In this document: piece after piece, positions 37,808 through 45,194 of the stretch | Numbering within the stretch: position 1 is the first letter of the stretch | Layout of the letters: each line of letters begins with the position of its first letter | Assembly (NCBI GenBank): GCA_965214625.1 | Contig: OZ243962.1 | Span: 1,798,001-1,862,000, forward strand | DNA: 64,000 nt | Source of the DNA: G965214625 sp965214625 | GTDB lineage: Bacteria; Pseudomonadota; Gammaproteobacteria; Arenicellales; Poriferihabitantaceae | Reading direction: 5' to 3' | Notes under the pieces: model-generated | What the model was told of the DNA's origin: nothing | Database searches by the model: none | The model's input: only the letters and a program-made list of their open reading frames with translations | Position numbers and translations under genes: made by a program

Positions 37808-39814
37808 ATGAATCCCTTTATTCCTGTAATACTCGGCTTGGTCGGCTTATTTGCCGCTTGGCTAGTCTACAGAATGATACAAAAGTATCCTGCCGGACAA
37901 GGCAGGGTTGCCGAGATCGGTGAAAAGATTCATCGTGGCGCAATGGTTTTCATGCGTCGCGAATATACTTATTTGGCGGTATTTGTCGCCGTTGTGAGTG
38001 TCCTTATTTTGATTTCTGACTTGGGTGCCGACACGACTTTTGCCTTTTTGGTTGGTGCCTTTTGTTCGGCGATCGCCGGTTATATCGGTATGTATGCAGC
38101 GACCAACGCCAATGTCAGAACGACGACTGCTGCCAGTGAAATGGGGGCCTCCGGGGCACTCACAGTGGCCTTTTTTGGTGGGTCGGTGATGGGGTTGAGC
38201 GTAGCGGCAATGGGACTGATCGGCCTGGGGGTATTGTATCTGATCTACGGCAGTGATCCCCACACCGCACACGTCATACATGGTTTCGGCATGGGTGCCT
38301 CCTCAGTGGCGCTTTTTTCAAGGGTCGGAGGGGGTATTTTTACCAAGAGTGCCGATGTCGGTGCAGACCTGGTGGGAAAGGTGGAAGCGGGCATCCCTGA
38401 AGACGATCCGCGTAACCCCGGCGTCATTGCCGATAATGTGGGTGACAATGTCGGTGATGTCGCCGGAATGGGATCCGATATTTTTGAATCATACTGTGGC
38501 TCAATCATTGCCTCGATTGCGATTGCATCGACCTTGCCCGCTGCCACACTGGCGGTGCTCGGTGCACAAAACACATTGATGTTCTTGCCACTGGCGTTGG
38601 CGTCTGTGGGCATGTTGTCTTCGATTTTGGGTATTTTCATTGTCAAAATGAATACCTCAAAGTCGCCTGAACTGGCGTTGAGAATCGGGACCATTACCGC
38701 GGCCGTCATCTTTGTCTGCGCGGCGTTTTTTCTGATTCGGTATTTGCAGATCAGCCCCAATGTCTGGTGGGCCGTTGTGGTCGGGACGATCGGTGGGGTC
38801 GGGATCGGATTAATCACCGAATACTATACCGGTGGCCAGCCTGTCCGTGACATTGCAAAAAGCGGTGAAACGGGCCCGGCCACGGTGCTTATAGCCGGCT
38901 TGGCCGTGGGCATGGAATCGGTTGTCGTTCCACTTTTCATCATCAGCGGCATTATCCTGCTCTCAAGCTGGTTGATCGGATTATACGGTGTCGGCATCGC
39001 GGCGGTCGGGATGCTGGCCACGGTGGGGATAACCATGGCGATTGATGCCTATGGGCCTGTCGCGGACAACGCCGGAGGCATTGCAGAAATGTCCGGGCTG
39101 GGGGAGGACGTGAGAAAAATCACCGATTCATTGGATGAACTGGGCAATACGACCGCTGCGATTGGCAAGGGATTTGCCATCGGTGCCGCGGCATTGGCCG
39201 CCCTTGCGATTATTTCTGCATTTATCGAAACGGTGTCTCATCTCAATCCCGGTTTCATTTTGAAGATCAGTGATCCCAAGGTGCTCGCGGGGATGTTTAT
39301 TGGCGGAATATTTCCGTTTTTGGTCTCAAGCATTACCATGAAAGCGGTGGGGAGCGCGGCGTTTGACATGATTCATGAAATACGTCGGCAGTTCAGGGAA
39401 ATACCCGGTTTGATGGAGGGCAAGGCCGAACCCGATTCGGACCGCTGTGTTGATATCGCGACGCAGGCCGCGCTCAAACGGATGATTTTGCCGGGTATCT
39501 TGGCCGTTGCCGCGCCGGTTGTGGTGGGATTATCCCTGGGTGCAACCACCTTGGGGGGCATGTTGGCCGGGGCATTGCTCGGCTGTGTTCTGATGGCGCT
39601 GACCATGGCCAATGCGGGGGGCGCATGGGACAATGCCAAAAAGCACGTTGAGAAGGGCAACTTCGGGGGCAAGGGTTCTGCGGTGCATGCGGCGACGGTC
39701 GTTGGCGATACGGTGGGTGACCCGTTCAAGGACACGTCAGGACCGGCGATGAATATCCTGATCAATGTGATGGCGATTGTGAGTCTGGTTATCGCCCCCT
39801 TGCTCAGTGTTTAG
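37808..39814 (+). CDS. hppA: Membrane-bound ion-translocating pyrophosphatase, potassium-dependent type
   Basis: HppA (668 residues, about 16 membrane helices) couples PPi hydrolysis to H+ or Na+ pumping, or makes PPi from the ion gradient. The substrate motif DDPRNPGVIADNVGDNVGD is intact, as is the C-terminal GDTVGDPFKDTSGPAMN. GNTTAAIGKGFAIG has alanine where potassium-independent enzymes have lysine, so it is the potassium-stimulated subfamily; ion specificity is not settled. It converges on a PPi-type phosphofructokinase gene. Confidence 0.95.
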   Translation: MNPFIPVILGLVGLFAAWLVYRMIQKYPAGQGRVAEIGEKIHRGAMVFMRREYTYLAVFVAVVSVLILISDLGADTTFAFLVGAFCSAIAGYIGMYAATNANVRTTTAASEMGASGALTVAFFGGSVMGLSVAAMGLIGLGVLYLIYGSDPHTAHVIHGFGMGASSVALFSRVGGGIFTKSADVGADLVGKVEAGIPEDDPRNPGVIADNVGDNVGDVAGMGSDIFESYCGSIIASIAIASTLPAATLAVLGAQNTLMFLPLALASVGMLSSILGIFIVKMNTSKSPELALRIGTITAAVIFVCAAFFLIRYLQISPNVWWAVVVGTIGGVGIGLITEYYTGGQPVRDIAKSGETGPATVLIAGLAVGMESVVVPLFIISGIILLSSWLIGLYGVGIAAVGMLATVGITMAIDAYGPVADNAGGIAEMSGLGEDVRKITDSLDELGNTTAAIGKGFAIGAAALAALAIISAFIETVSHLNPGFILKISDPKVLAGMFIGGIFPFLVSSITMKAVGSAAFDMIHEIRRQFREIPGLMEGKAEPDSDRCVDIATQAALKRMILPGILAVAAPVVVGLSLGATTLGGMLAGALLGCVLMALTMANAGGAWDNAKKHVEKGNFGGKGSAVHAATVVGDTVGDPFKDTSGPAMNILINVMAIVSLVIAPLLSV

Positions 39815-39825
39815 TTCAAGGCGAT

Positions 39826-39846
39826 GAGCGGGTGGCACCGCTCTTT
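39826..39846. terminator. Short hairpin between convergent hppA and pfp
   Basis: GAGCGG and CCGCTC pair around GTGGCA directly after hppA, followed by TTTC. The stem is perfect but short and the T-run weak. It is the best candidate for a terminator between the convergent genes. Confidence 0.4.
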
Positions 39847-39890
39847 CGGGAGCCTGTGGGTTGTCGGGCGACGGATGAGTCCGAACCGGG

Positions 39891-41147
39891 TCAGGGAAGC
39901 TGGGTTGCCTCGAGTTTCTTTTTAACAGGGATGTTTTTCAGTCGAACATAGTCCGGCAGTCCATTGCGGTAGGGAGGGTAATCCTCACCCTGTATCAGTG
40001 GTGCCAAATAGTCACGACACGTCGCAGTAATGCTGAAGCCGTCTGGGCTGATAAAATTGCGTGGCATCATTTTTTCAATATTGGCCACCTTGGACAATTC
40101 GACGGTGTCTATTTCCCATCGGTAGGGTTTGTTCGCAGTGCGAACAATAATGGGCATGACCGAATTGTTGCCGTCTAACGCCAGTGTGACGGCTGCCTTG
40201 CCGAGTGCATAGGCCTGCTCCACATCGGTTTTCGATGCGATATGTCGGGCGGAGCGCTGCATATAGTCGGCGACGGCCCAGTGGAATTTATAGCCGGTAT
40301 CCTGCTTGATCATATTGGCGATCATTGGGGCAACGCCACCGAGCTGCGCGTGCCCGAACGCATCAACCAATCCATGATCTGACAGAAATTTCCCATCGTT
40401 GTCTCTTACGCCTTCCGATACAACGATAGAAACATAGCCGTATTTTTCTACCTTTCGTTGGACTTCGCGCATGAATTTTTTGCGATCAAAGGGGATTTCA
40501 GGAAACAAGACAATGATCGGGATGTTTGTCTTTTCATCCGACGCCATTGCGCCGGCTGCCGCAATCCAGCCGGCATGACGTCCCATGACCTCGAGGATGA
40601 ATACCTTGGTTGACGTTTGCGCCATCGAGGCGACATCGATACTCGCTTCTTTGGTCGAGATCGCAATATACTTCGCGACCGAGCCGAATCCAGGACAGTT
40701 GTCTGTAAACGGAAGGTCATTGTCGACAGTCTTGGGAATATGAATAGCCTGAACCGGGAAATTGAGTGTTTGGGAAAGCTGGGAAATTTTCAGGCAAGTA
40801 TCCGCCGAATCACCGCCGCCGTTATAAAAGAAATAGCCAATGTTGTGTGTGGCGAACACTTCAATGATTCGCTGGTACTGAGAGCGGTCCTCTTCAATGG
40901 CTTTCAGTTTATAGCGACACGAGCCGAATGCCCCACCGGGTGTATGCATCAATTTGCGTATCGAGGCACTTGATTCCCTGGAAGTATCTATGATGTCTTC
41001 GGTCAAGGCGCCAATAATGCCATTTCTTCCCGCATAGACTTTCCCGATTCGTTTCGGGTGCATCCGAGCAGTTTCTATGACCCCAGCCGCGGAGGCATTG
41101 ATCACCGCTGTGACACCGCCGGACTGGGCATAAAATGCGTTTTTCAT
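39891..41147 (-). CDS. pfp: 6-phosphofructokinase, probably pyrophosphate-dependent
   Basis: The 418-residue protein starts MKNAFYAQSGGVTAVINASAAG at ATG 41147 (open frame extends upstream without support). PKTVDNDLPFTD has lysine at the position linked with PPi use, instead of glycine in ATP enzymes, and the GGGDS loop differs from the GGDGS of ATP enzymes. VMGRHAGWIAA is the family's fructose-phosphate site. Reversible and PPi-linked, it can serve glycolysis, gluconeogenesis or the Calvin cycle; with HppA next door it suggests PPi recycling. Confidence 0.9.
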   Translation of the reverse strand: MKNAFYAQSGGVTAVINASAAGVIETARMHPKRIGKVYAGRNGIIGALTEDIIDTSRESSASIRKLMHTPGGAFGSCRYKLKAIEEDRSQYQRIIEVFATHNIGYFFYNGGGDSADTCLKISQLSQTLNFPVQAIHIPKTVDNDLPFTDNCPGFGSVAKYIAISTKEASIDVASMAQTSTKVFILEVMGRHAGWIAAAGAMASDEKTNIPIIVLFPEIPFDRKKFMREVQRKVEKYGYVSIVVSEGVRDNDGKFLSDHGLVDAFGHAQLGGVAPMIANMIKQDTGYKFHWAVADYMQRSARHIASKTDVEQAYALGKAAVTLALDGNNSVMPIIVRTANKPYRWEIDTVELSKVANIEKMMPRNFISPDGFSITATCRDYLAPLIQGEDYPPYRNGLPDYVRLKNIPVKKKLEATQLP

Positions 41148-41188
41148 GGGTGACGTATTATTCTGCTTGAAGAGTCTGTTCTGTTTGT

Positions 41189-41533
41189 TCAATGGGTACG
41201 CGTGCTTTGTCTTCGGTTGTCCCCTTGCGTTTGTAATACTGCCGTGACACATTCCTCGATATTGTCAAAGCCATCGGTACCGATTTCGAACAGCTCATGC
41301 GGGGTATAGTAAAACAGGCCACGATATTCGGATAGGCCGGTTTTTGAAACCACAAAATTTGTTCCATGCGCATGCCAATAGATGGCTGGACAGGTTGCTG
41401 CGATCTTGTCGTGTGTGCTGAGCACTGCGTCGAAATTCACCAGATTCATTTGGATATCTTTCTGATAATGCTGTATCAGCATTTCCTTTATCCGGTACAA
41501 CTCGGCATCAGAAAATTCCGGGGCAGTAGGCAT
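41189..41533 (-). CDS. Small conserved-looking hypothetical protein upstream of pfp
   Basis: The 114-residue protein begins MPTAPEFSDAELYRIKEMLIQHYQ and has an ordered alpha/beta appearance (VVSKTGLSEYRGLFYYTPHELFEIG). It lies 41 bases upstream of pfp on the same strand, so the two are likely cotranscribed. No signal peptide or membrane segment. I recognise no family; a role near the phosphofructokinase is only suggested by position. Confidence 0.65.
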   Translation of the reverse strand: MPTAPEFSDAELYRIKEMLIQHYQKDIQMNLVNFDAVLSTHDKIAATCPAIYWHAHGTNFVVSKTGLSEYRGLFYYTPHELFEIGTDGFDNIEECVTAVLQTQGDNRRQSTRTH

Positions 41534-41690
41534 GGCGTTTGCATTTGCAAAATCAAGGTGAAGAATTCTACACTGTGAAACTAGAACATTTCCAGAATTG
41601 CTGAATGCTATGGATCAGAAACTATCCGAGATACCAGGATTTTCGGTAAGTTGATGCAGTATATGGGTAATGCTGTGAAAGTATTCGCTC

Positions 41691-41968
41691 ATGTTCAGGC
41701 TTTTACTGTTTCTGGTGTTGTTTATACTTTTTGGATGTTCAGCGCGTATCGAACGGGACCTTTCTGATAGTGTTGCCGACAGGGACATGCTCCAGCGCAG
41801 AATCAGCTCGGCTACTTGTATGTTACTGATAACCACGGAATTCCCAAACTGACCATGAGTTGGTACCAGATGGCCGGACTCTGCCTCGTGCCCAAAAACG
41901 ACTCCCTGTCCGTCACCAGCGGGGCGGACGCCACGACATGCAATCCCAGTGCCCAGGCAGATAGATAA
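41691..41968 (+). pseudogene. Small lipoprotein gene, apparently frameshifted
   Basis: ATG 41691 opens a lipoprotein signal MFRLLLFLVLFILFGCSARI with lipobox LFGC. That frame stops at 41852 (53 codons). A second frame, overlapping from about 41800 to a TAA at 41968, reads NQLGYLYVTDNHGIPKLTMSW and later two cysteines, ending NPSAQADR, and looks like its natural continuation. Together they would give about 90 residues. It may instead be an intact 53-residue lipoprotein. It opens the accessory stretch. Confidence 0.4.
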
Positions 41969-42205
41969 AGAATTCTCCCCAAAAACTGGGATATCCTTAC
42001 ATAATGGTATGACCCCAAAGCAGGTTATTGCTCTGATCCGAAAGATCAAGGCCTATGGTGCTGCGCGCCACGCCGGCCACCCAGAAAATCTCCCACCAGT
42101 GTCGTAGCCGGCGTGAAAAATAAGTTCGAAACAAGTCCGGGTGTGGGCACCGGGCCGAAAGGATCATGCCCCGATCGATGTTATGCGAACCTTAAAACCG
42201 GGAGC

Positions 42206-43045
42206 TCAGCAGGATGTCTTGAGGTGCCCGTCGCAGTTCTTGAGGGCTTGCACCTGTTCAACGCTCCCCTTGAAATCGCTGTACCCCGGAGAGATCTCGC
42301 CGACGAACAAAGTACTCCATCTTCTGCACCTGGCCCTCATGGTGCATTGTCCCGAGTCCACCGCGACCGGTCTGGTATCGGCATATCCTGTAACGCTACA
42401 GGTATCGTTGGCATCGCTCGCATTCCAAGCGCTCTTGCAGTTCTCGACCGTTACGGGGATGGGGCAAGAGGTGGACAACTCGCTGTTGCAGTAATCGAGT
42501 TGTTTCACATCGTCGGACGACCCGTAAAAGGAGGCTGCCACCGCCAGGGTCCCGCAGGAGGTCGAGACATGACACTGCTGACCTGACAGCAACACGCTGT
42601 GGGATCCGTAGGACGAGCCACATTGCTGGCTGGCTGGGCTGTCGTCCCACGCCTCCTTGCATGCTGTCGCCAAAGCGGTTTGTTCGGCAGCGGAGAGGCA
42701 GGAGCTGATTTTGAGCACGCCGTCGCAACTCACCAGATCGCGCATGTCATCCAGATCGCCGGTGACAGTTTGCATCTGCGATGCCCAGCCATCCGACGGC
42801 TTCCGGCACCTGGTCGTGACGCTGCACTCTCCGTTCGAAGCCGTCATCCAGAACTGGTTGCTAGAAAACGGGCAATGCTCGGAGGCGTCACTCTCGTCCC
42901 ACGCGTCAAGACACTCGGCCTGCGTCGGGCCGTCTTGAGCGCGGGCGGGCCCGGCGGTGGCAAGGGCCGCGGTCAGCACAATAGCTGCAAGGGCGACTTG
43001 CCAAGCCCGGGTCATTACGGGTATTTCATAGGGTGTATTACTCAT
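42206..43045 (-). CDS. Secreted cysteine-rich protein with three six-cysteine repeats (copy 1)
   Basis: From ATG 43045 (preceded by AAGGGGAAACGAG) the product is 279 residues. Residues 1-36 are a Sec signal peptide with a long N-region (MSNTPYEIPVMTRAWQVAL). The mature part is three repeats of about 75 residues, each with six cysteines: C-x3-AW-x2-S-x-A-x3-C, then C-x(3-4)-C-type pair (CSVTTRC, CHVSTSC, CTMRARC), then C-x7-C at the end (CDGVLKISSC-like). Eighteen cysteines in all; disulfide bonding expected. The end of each repeat loosely recalls CVNH lectin repeats, but I cannot assign a family. Confidence 0.85.
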   Translation of the reverse strand: MSNTPYEIPVMTRAWQVALAAIVLTAALATAGPARAQDGPTQAECLDAWDESDASEHCPFSSNQFWMTASNGECSVTTRCRKPSDGWASQMQTVTGDLDDMRDLVSCDGVLKISSCLSAAEQTALATACKEAWDDSPASQQCGSSYGSHSVLLSGQQCHVSTSCGTLAVAASFYGSSDDVKQLDYCNSELSTSCPIPVTVENCKSAWNASDANDTCSVTGYADTRPVAVDSGQCTMRARCRRWSTLFVGEISPGYSDFKGSVEQVQALKNCDGHLKTSC

Positions 43046-43152
43046 GATCTCGTTTCCCCTTAAATTCAGTGGTGGCAGGGCAACATGGGGCCGACGTATG
43101 TCTTGAGATACATCAATAACGGCGACTGTCATGCCTCGTAAACACCGAAAAT

Positions 43153-43989
43153 TCAGCAGGAGGTCTTGAGGTGCCCGTCGCAGTTCTTGAGGTTTTGCAC
43201 CTGTCCCAAGTCCCCCTTGTACGAGGTCTCAACTCCGATGCTTCCCCCGGTCTTATTTAATGGATCGTCAACCAGTCTTTCGCAATGGGTCTTTACGGAG
43301 CACTGCCCCGAATCCACTTCGATCTGGGTGCTGAAGACACCGGAATAGTTACAGGTCTGCTTGGCCGAACTCGCATTCCATGCGCTCGTGCATTTCTCGA
43401 CCGTTGGGCAAGAGGTGGACAACTCGTTGTTGCAGAAATCGAGCTCTTTCACATCGTTGGAAGATCCGTAGAAGGACGCTGCCACCGCCAGGGTCCCGCA
43501 GGAGGTCGAGACATGACATTGCACGCCTTGATATGTCGATATGCTGTGAGATCCGTAGGACGAACCGCATCTCTGGCTGGCATAGCTGGCATCCCACGCG
43601 TTGTTGCATTGCGTCTCCAGAGCGGTTTGTTGAGTAGCATCGAGGCAAGAGCCGATTTTGAGCTTGCCGTCGCAGCTCACCAGATCGCGCATGTCATCCA
43701 GATCGCCGGTGACAGTTTGCTGGGTTGACGGCACGCCATTCAACTTCCGGCACCTGGCCGTGACGCTGCACTCTCCGTTCGGGGTGTCAAACCAGAACTG
43801 GGTGCCGGGAGCCGGACAATGCTCGGAGGCGTCACTGTCGTACCACGCCGTAGCACAGTCGCCATATGTGGGGGCGTTCTGGGCGCGGGCAGGTCCGGCG
43901 GTGGCAAGGGCCGCGGTCAGCACAATAGCTGCAAGAGCGACTTGCCAAGCCCGGGTCATTACGGGTATTTCATAGGGTGTATTACTCAT
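43153..43989 (-). CDS. Secreted cysteine-rich protein with three six-cysteine repeats (copy 2)
   Basis: Tandem paralogue of the downstream copy (278 residues from ATG 43989). Leader, first repeat and last residues (NCDGHLKTSC) are nearly identical; the loops between cysteines differ, mostly in repeats 1 and 3. All eighteen cysteines and the three AW motifs are kept. The duplicated DNA includes the untranslated leader, so the copies should be expressed alike. Divergence limited to loops, with the scaffold kept, suggests selection on surface contacts. Confidence 0.85.
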   Translation of the reverse strand: MSNTPYEIPVMTRAWQVALAAIVLTAALATAGPARAQNAPTYGDCATAWYDSDASEHCPAPGTQFWFDTPNGECSVTARCRKLNGVPSTQQTVTGDLDDMRDLVSCDGKLKIGSCLDATQQTALETQCNNAWDASYASQRCGSSYGSHSISTYQGVQCHVSTSCGTLAVAASFYGSSNDVKELDFCNNELSTSCPTVEKCTSAWNASSAKQTCNYSGVFSTQIEVDSGQCSVKTHCERLVDDPLNKTGGSIGVETSYKGDLGQVQNLKNCDGHLKTSC

Positions 43990-44074
43990 GATCTCGTTTC
44001 CCCTTAAATTCAGTGGTGGTAGGGCGACATGAGGCTGACGTATACCTTGAGATACATCAATAACGGCGACTGTC

Positions 44075-44104
44075 ATGCCTCGTAACTATCCAGTGCCATT
44101 CCGT
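44075..44104 (-). promoter_or_regulatory. Upstream element shared by the secreted-protein genes
   Basis: Forward-strand CGTAACTATCCAGTGCCATT at 44081-44100 matches CGTAAATATCCAACACCATT at 44781-44800 before the Calx-beta gene in 16 of 20 positions. The part TTACGAGGCATGACAG also precedes copy 1 (43127-43142). As all three reading frames share it at a similar position, it is probably a promoter or activator site. Confidence 0.5.
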
Positions 44105-44172
44105 GCTTTGAAATCCTATCATGTCAATAACAAAATAATCAAGACCGTACACCATCGAGCGGCCGTGCGGCC

Positions 44173-44700
44173 TCAGCATGAACCGCCGGTTATATTGTTT
44201 TCGCACTTCGTGTTGCCAGCCGACGCATCGTTATCCTGAATCTGACCAGTCAACGTGATCGTGCTCGGCATGCCCTGGATGAGGATCGTCGATGCGGTCC
44301 ATCCCGTGACGCCGCGATAGAGCCCGTTTACCTCCTGGTCGTAGAGCTTGAGCTTGAAGACTTCCGGGTCTTCTTCATCGCTGTCGTCGATCGTGTCCAC
44401 ATAGACCTTCTGCTCCTTGACCCCGGAGTTGAAGGTCACGGTGCCGGTGGCCTCCTCGTAATCCTCGCCCTCGACGGCCGCGTCGTCTATCGTCTTGTAC
44501 TTGTAGCGCACCGCCCAGCCGTTCGACGCGGCCCCGAGCTTGACGGTGAACTCCATCGTCTCGCCCTCGGTGGCGCCAGTGTCCACGGCGTGCGCCGCCT
44601 GCGGTATGACGAGCGCGACGCTCCCTGCCAACACAATAGCTGAAAGGGCGACTTGCCAAGCCCGGTTTGTTACAGGTAGTTCGTATGGTGTATGGTGCAT
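44173..44700 (-). CDS. Secreted Calx-beta domain protein sharing the leader of the cysteine-rich proteins
   Basis: The 175-residue precursor begins MHHTPYELPVTNRAWQVALS, clearly the same signal peptide as the two cysteine-rich proteins, cut near AAHA (38). The mature part is one Calx-beta domain (FTVKLGAASNGWAVRYKYKTI, DYEEATGTVTFNSGVKEQKV, DEEDPEVFKLKL), an Ig-like calcium-binding fold found in surface proteins. It has just two cysteines, in the last ten residues, and ends in Ser-Cys like its neighbours. The codons are rich in G and C. Confidence 0.85.
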   Translation of the reverse strand: MHHTPYELPVTNRAWQVALSAIVLAGSVALVIPQAAHAVDTGATEGETMEFTVKLGAASNGWAVRYKYKTIDDAAVEGEDYEEATGTVTFNSGVKEQKVYVDTIDDSDEEDPEVFKLKLYDQEVNGLYRGVTGWTASTILIQGMPSTITLTGQIQDNDASAGNTKCENNITGGSC

Positions 44701-44774
44701 GACATGATCTTCCTTAGCGAGTGGTGGTAAGTTGATGAATAGGTCAGCGCGTGTCTATGGTAAACCAAAGGATC

Positions 44775-44804
44775 GTGTCTCGTAAATATCCAACACCATT
44801 TCAT
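44775..44804 (-). promoter_or_regulatory. Second copy of the shared upstream element, before the Calx-beta gene
   Basis: CGTAAATATCCAACACCATT at 44781-44800 corresponds to the element at 44081-44100. Further 5'-UTR similarity (CCACCACT and AAGG before ATCATG) continues to the start codon. This indicates common ancestry of the whole 5' region of these otherwise different genes. Confidence 0.5.
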
Positions 44805-44860
44805 AATTTAGTTTTTCACTCAATTTATACAGGTATTGGGAGTGATATAGCCCTGGGGAT

Positions 44861-45080
44861 TTAGCACCCATTTGACGCTTCACAGGCCGGGTAACCCGAC
44901 AACCTCCACTTCCGACAACCCCATTCCCGAAGGGTCAGAATATTCAATGCAGCCTTCACATCCGAATTGTCCCGGTGCTCGCATTGATGGCAGGCCTGGC
45001 TCGTGTAGTGGGAAGCAACCTTCACTACATTTGATTTGTACGACAGGCACTGTTCCAGTCTGAACCAGGATAGGGCGTTT
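44861..45080 (-). mobile_element. C-terminal relic of a TnpB (IS200/IS605-type) gene
   Basis: The reverse strand encodes, without start codon, FRLEQCLSYKSNVVKVASHY, then TSQACHQCEHRDNSD and VKAALNIL, ending at TAA 44861. The order YTSQxCxxC followed by D-N-A-ALNIL is the zinc-finger and last catalytic region of TnpB. The second CxxC pair is missing, as if by internal deletion, and the N-terminal 80 percent is gone. It is a scar between the secreted-protein genes and the exporter operon. The rest of 44701-45194 shows no gene. Confidence 0.8.
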
Positions 45081-45194
45081 CAGGTCTGCTCTGTGTGTCC
45101 AGATCTTCCATTATAGGCAAGATTGTACTGATCTGCTATTTTCTGGACACCTGATGACACCCCTTCGTACTGGTCATGCTGCTGGCACGTACTC

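Larger units (their letters stand above)
42206..44088. repeat. Tandem duplication, unit about 947 bases
   Basis: The 3' ends (GGTCTTGAGGTGCCCGTCGC on the forward strand) recur at an offset of 947 bases, and the 5' leaders recur at 944 bases, from TTACGAGGCATGACAG through the signal peptide. The duplication therefore contains one complete gene with its leader. The central regions have diverged more than the edges. Confidence 0.85.

Noticed and set aside
41615..42049. Reverse frame of 144 codons
   Set aside because: It lies opposite the lipoprotein signal and has a scattered composition typical of an antisense shadow.
44150..44172. Hairpin GGCCG-TG-CGGCC after the Calx-beta gene
   Set aside because: The stem is short, the loop too small, and there is no T-run, so a terminator call is not supported.
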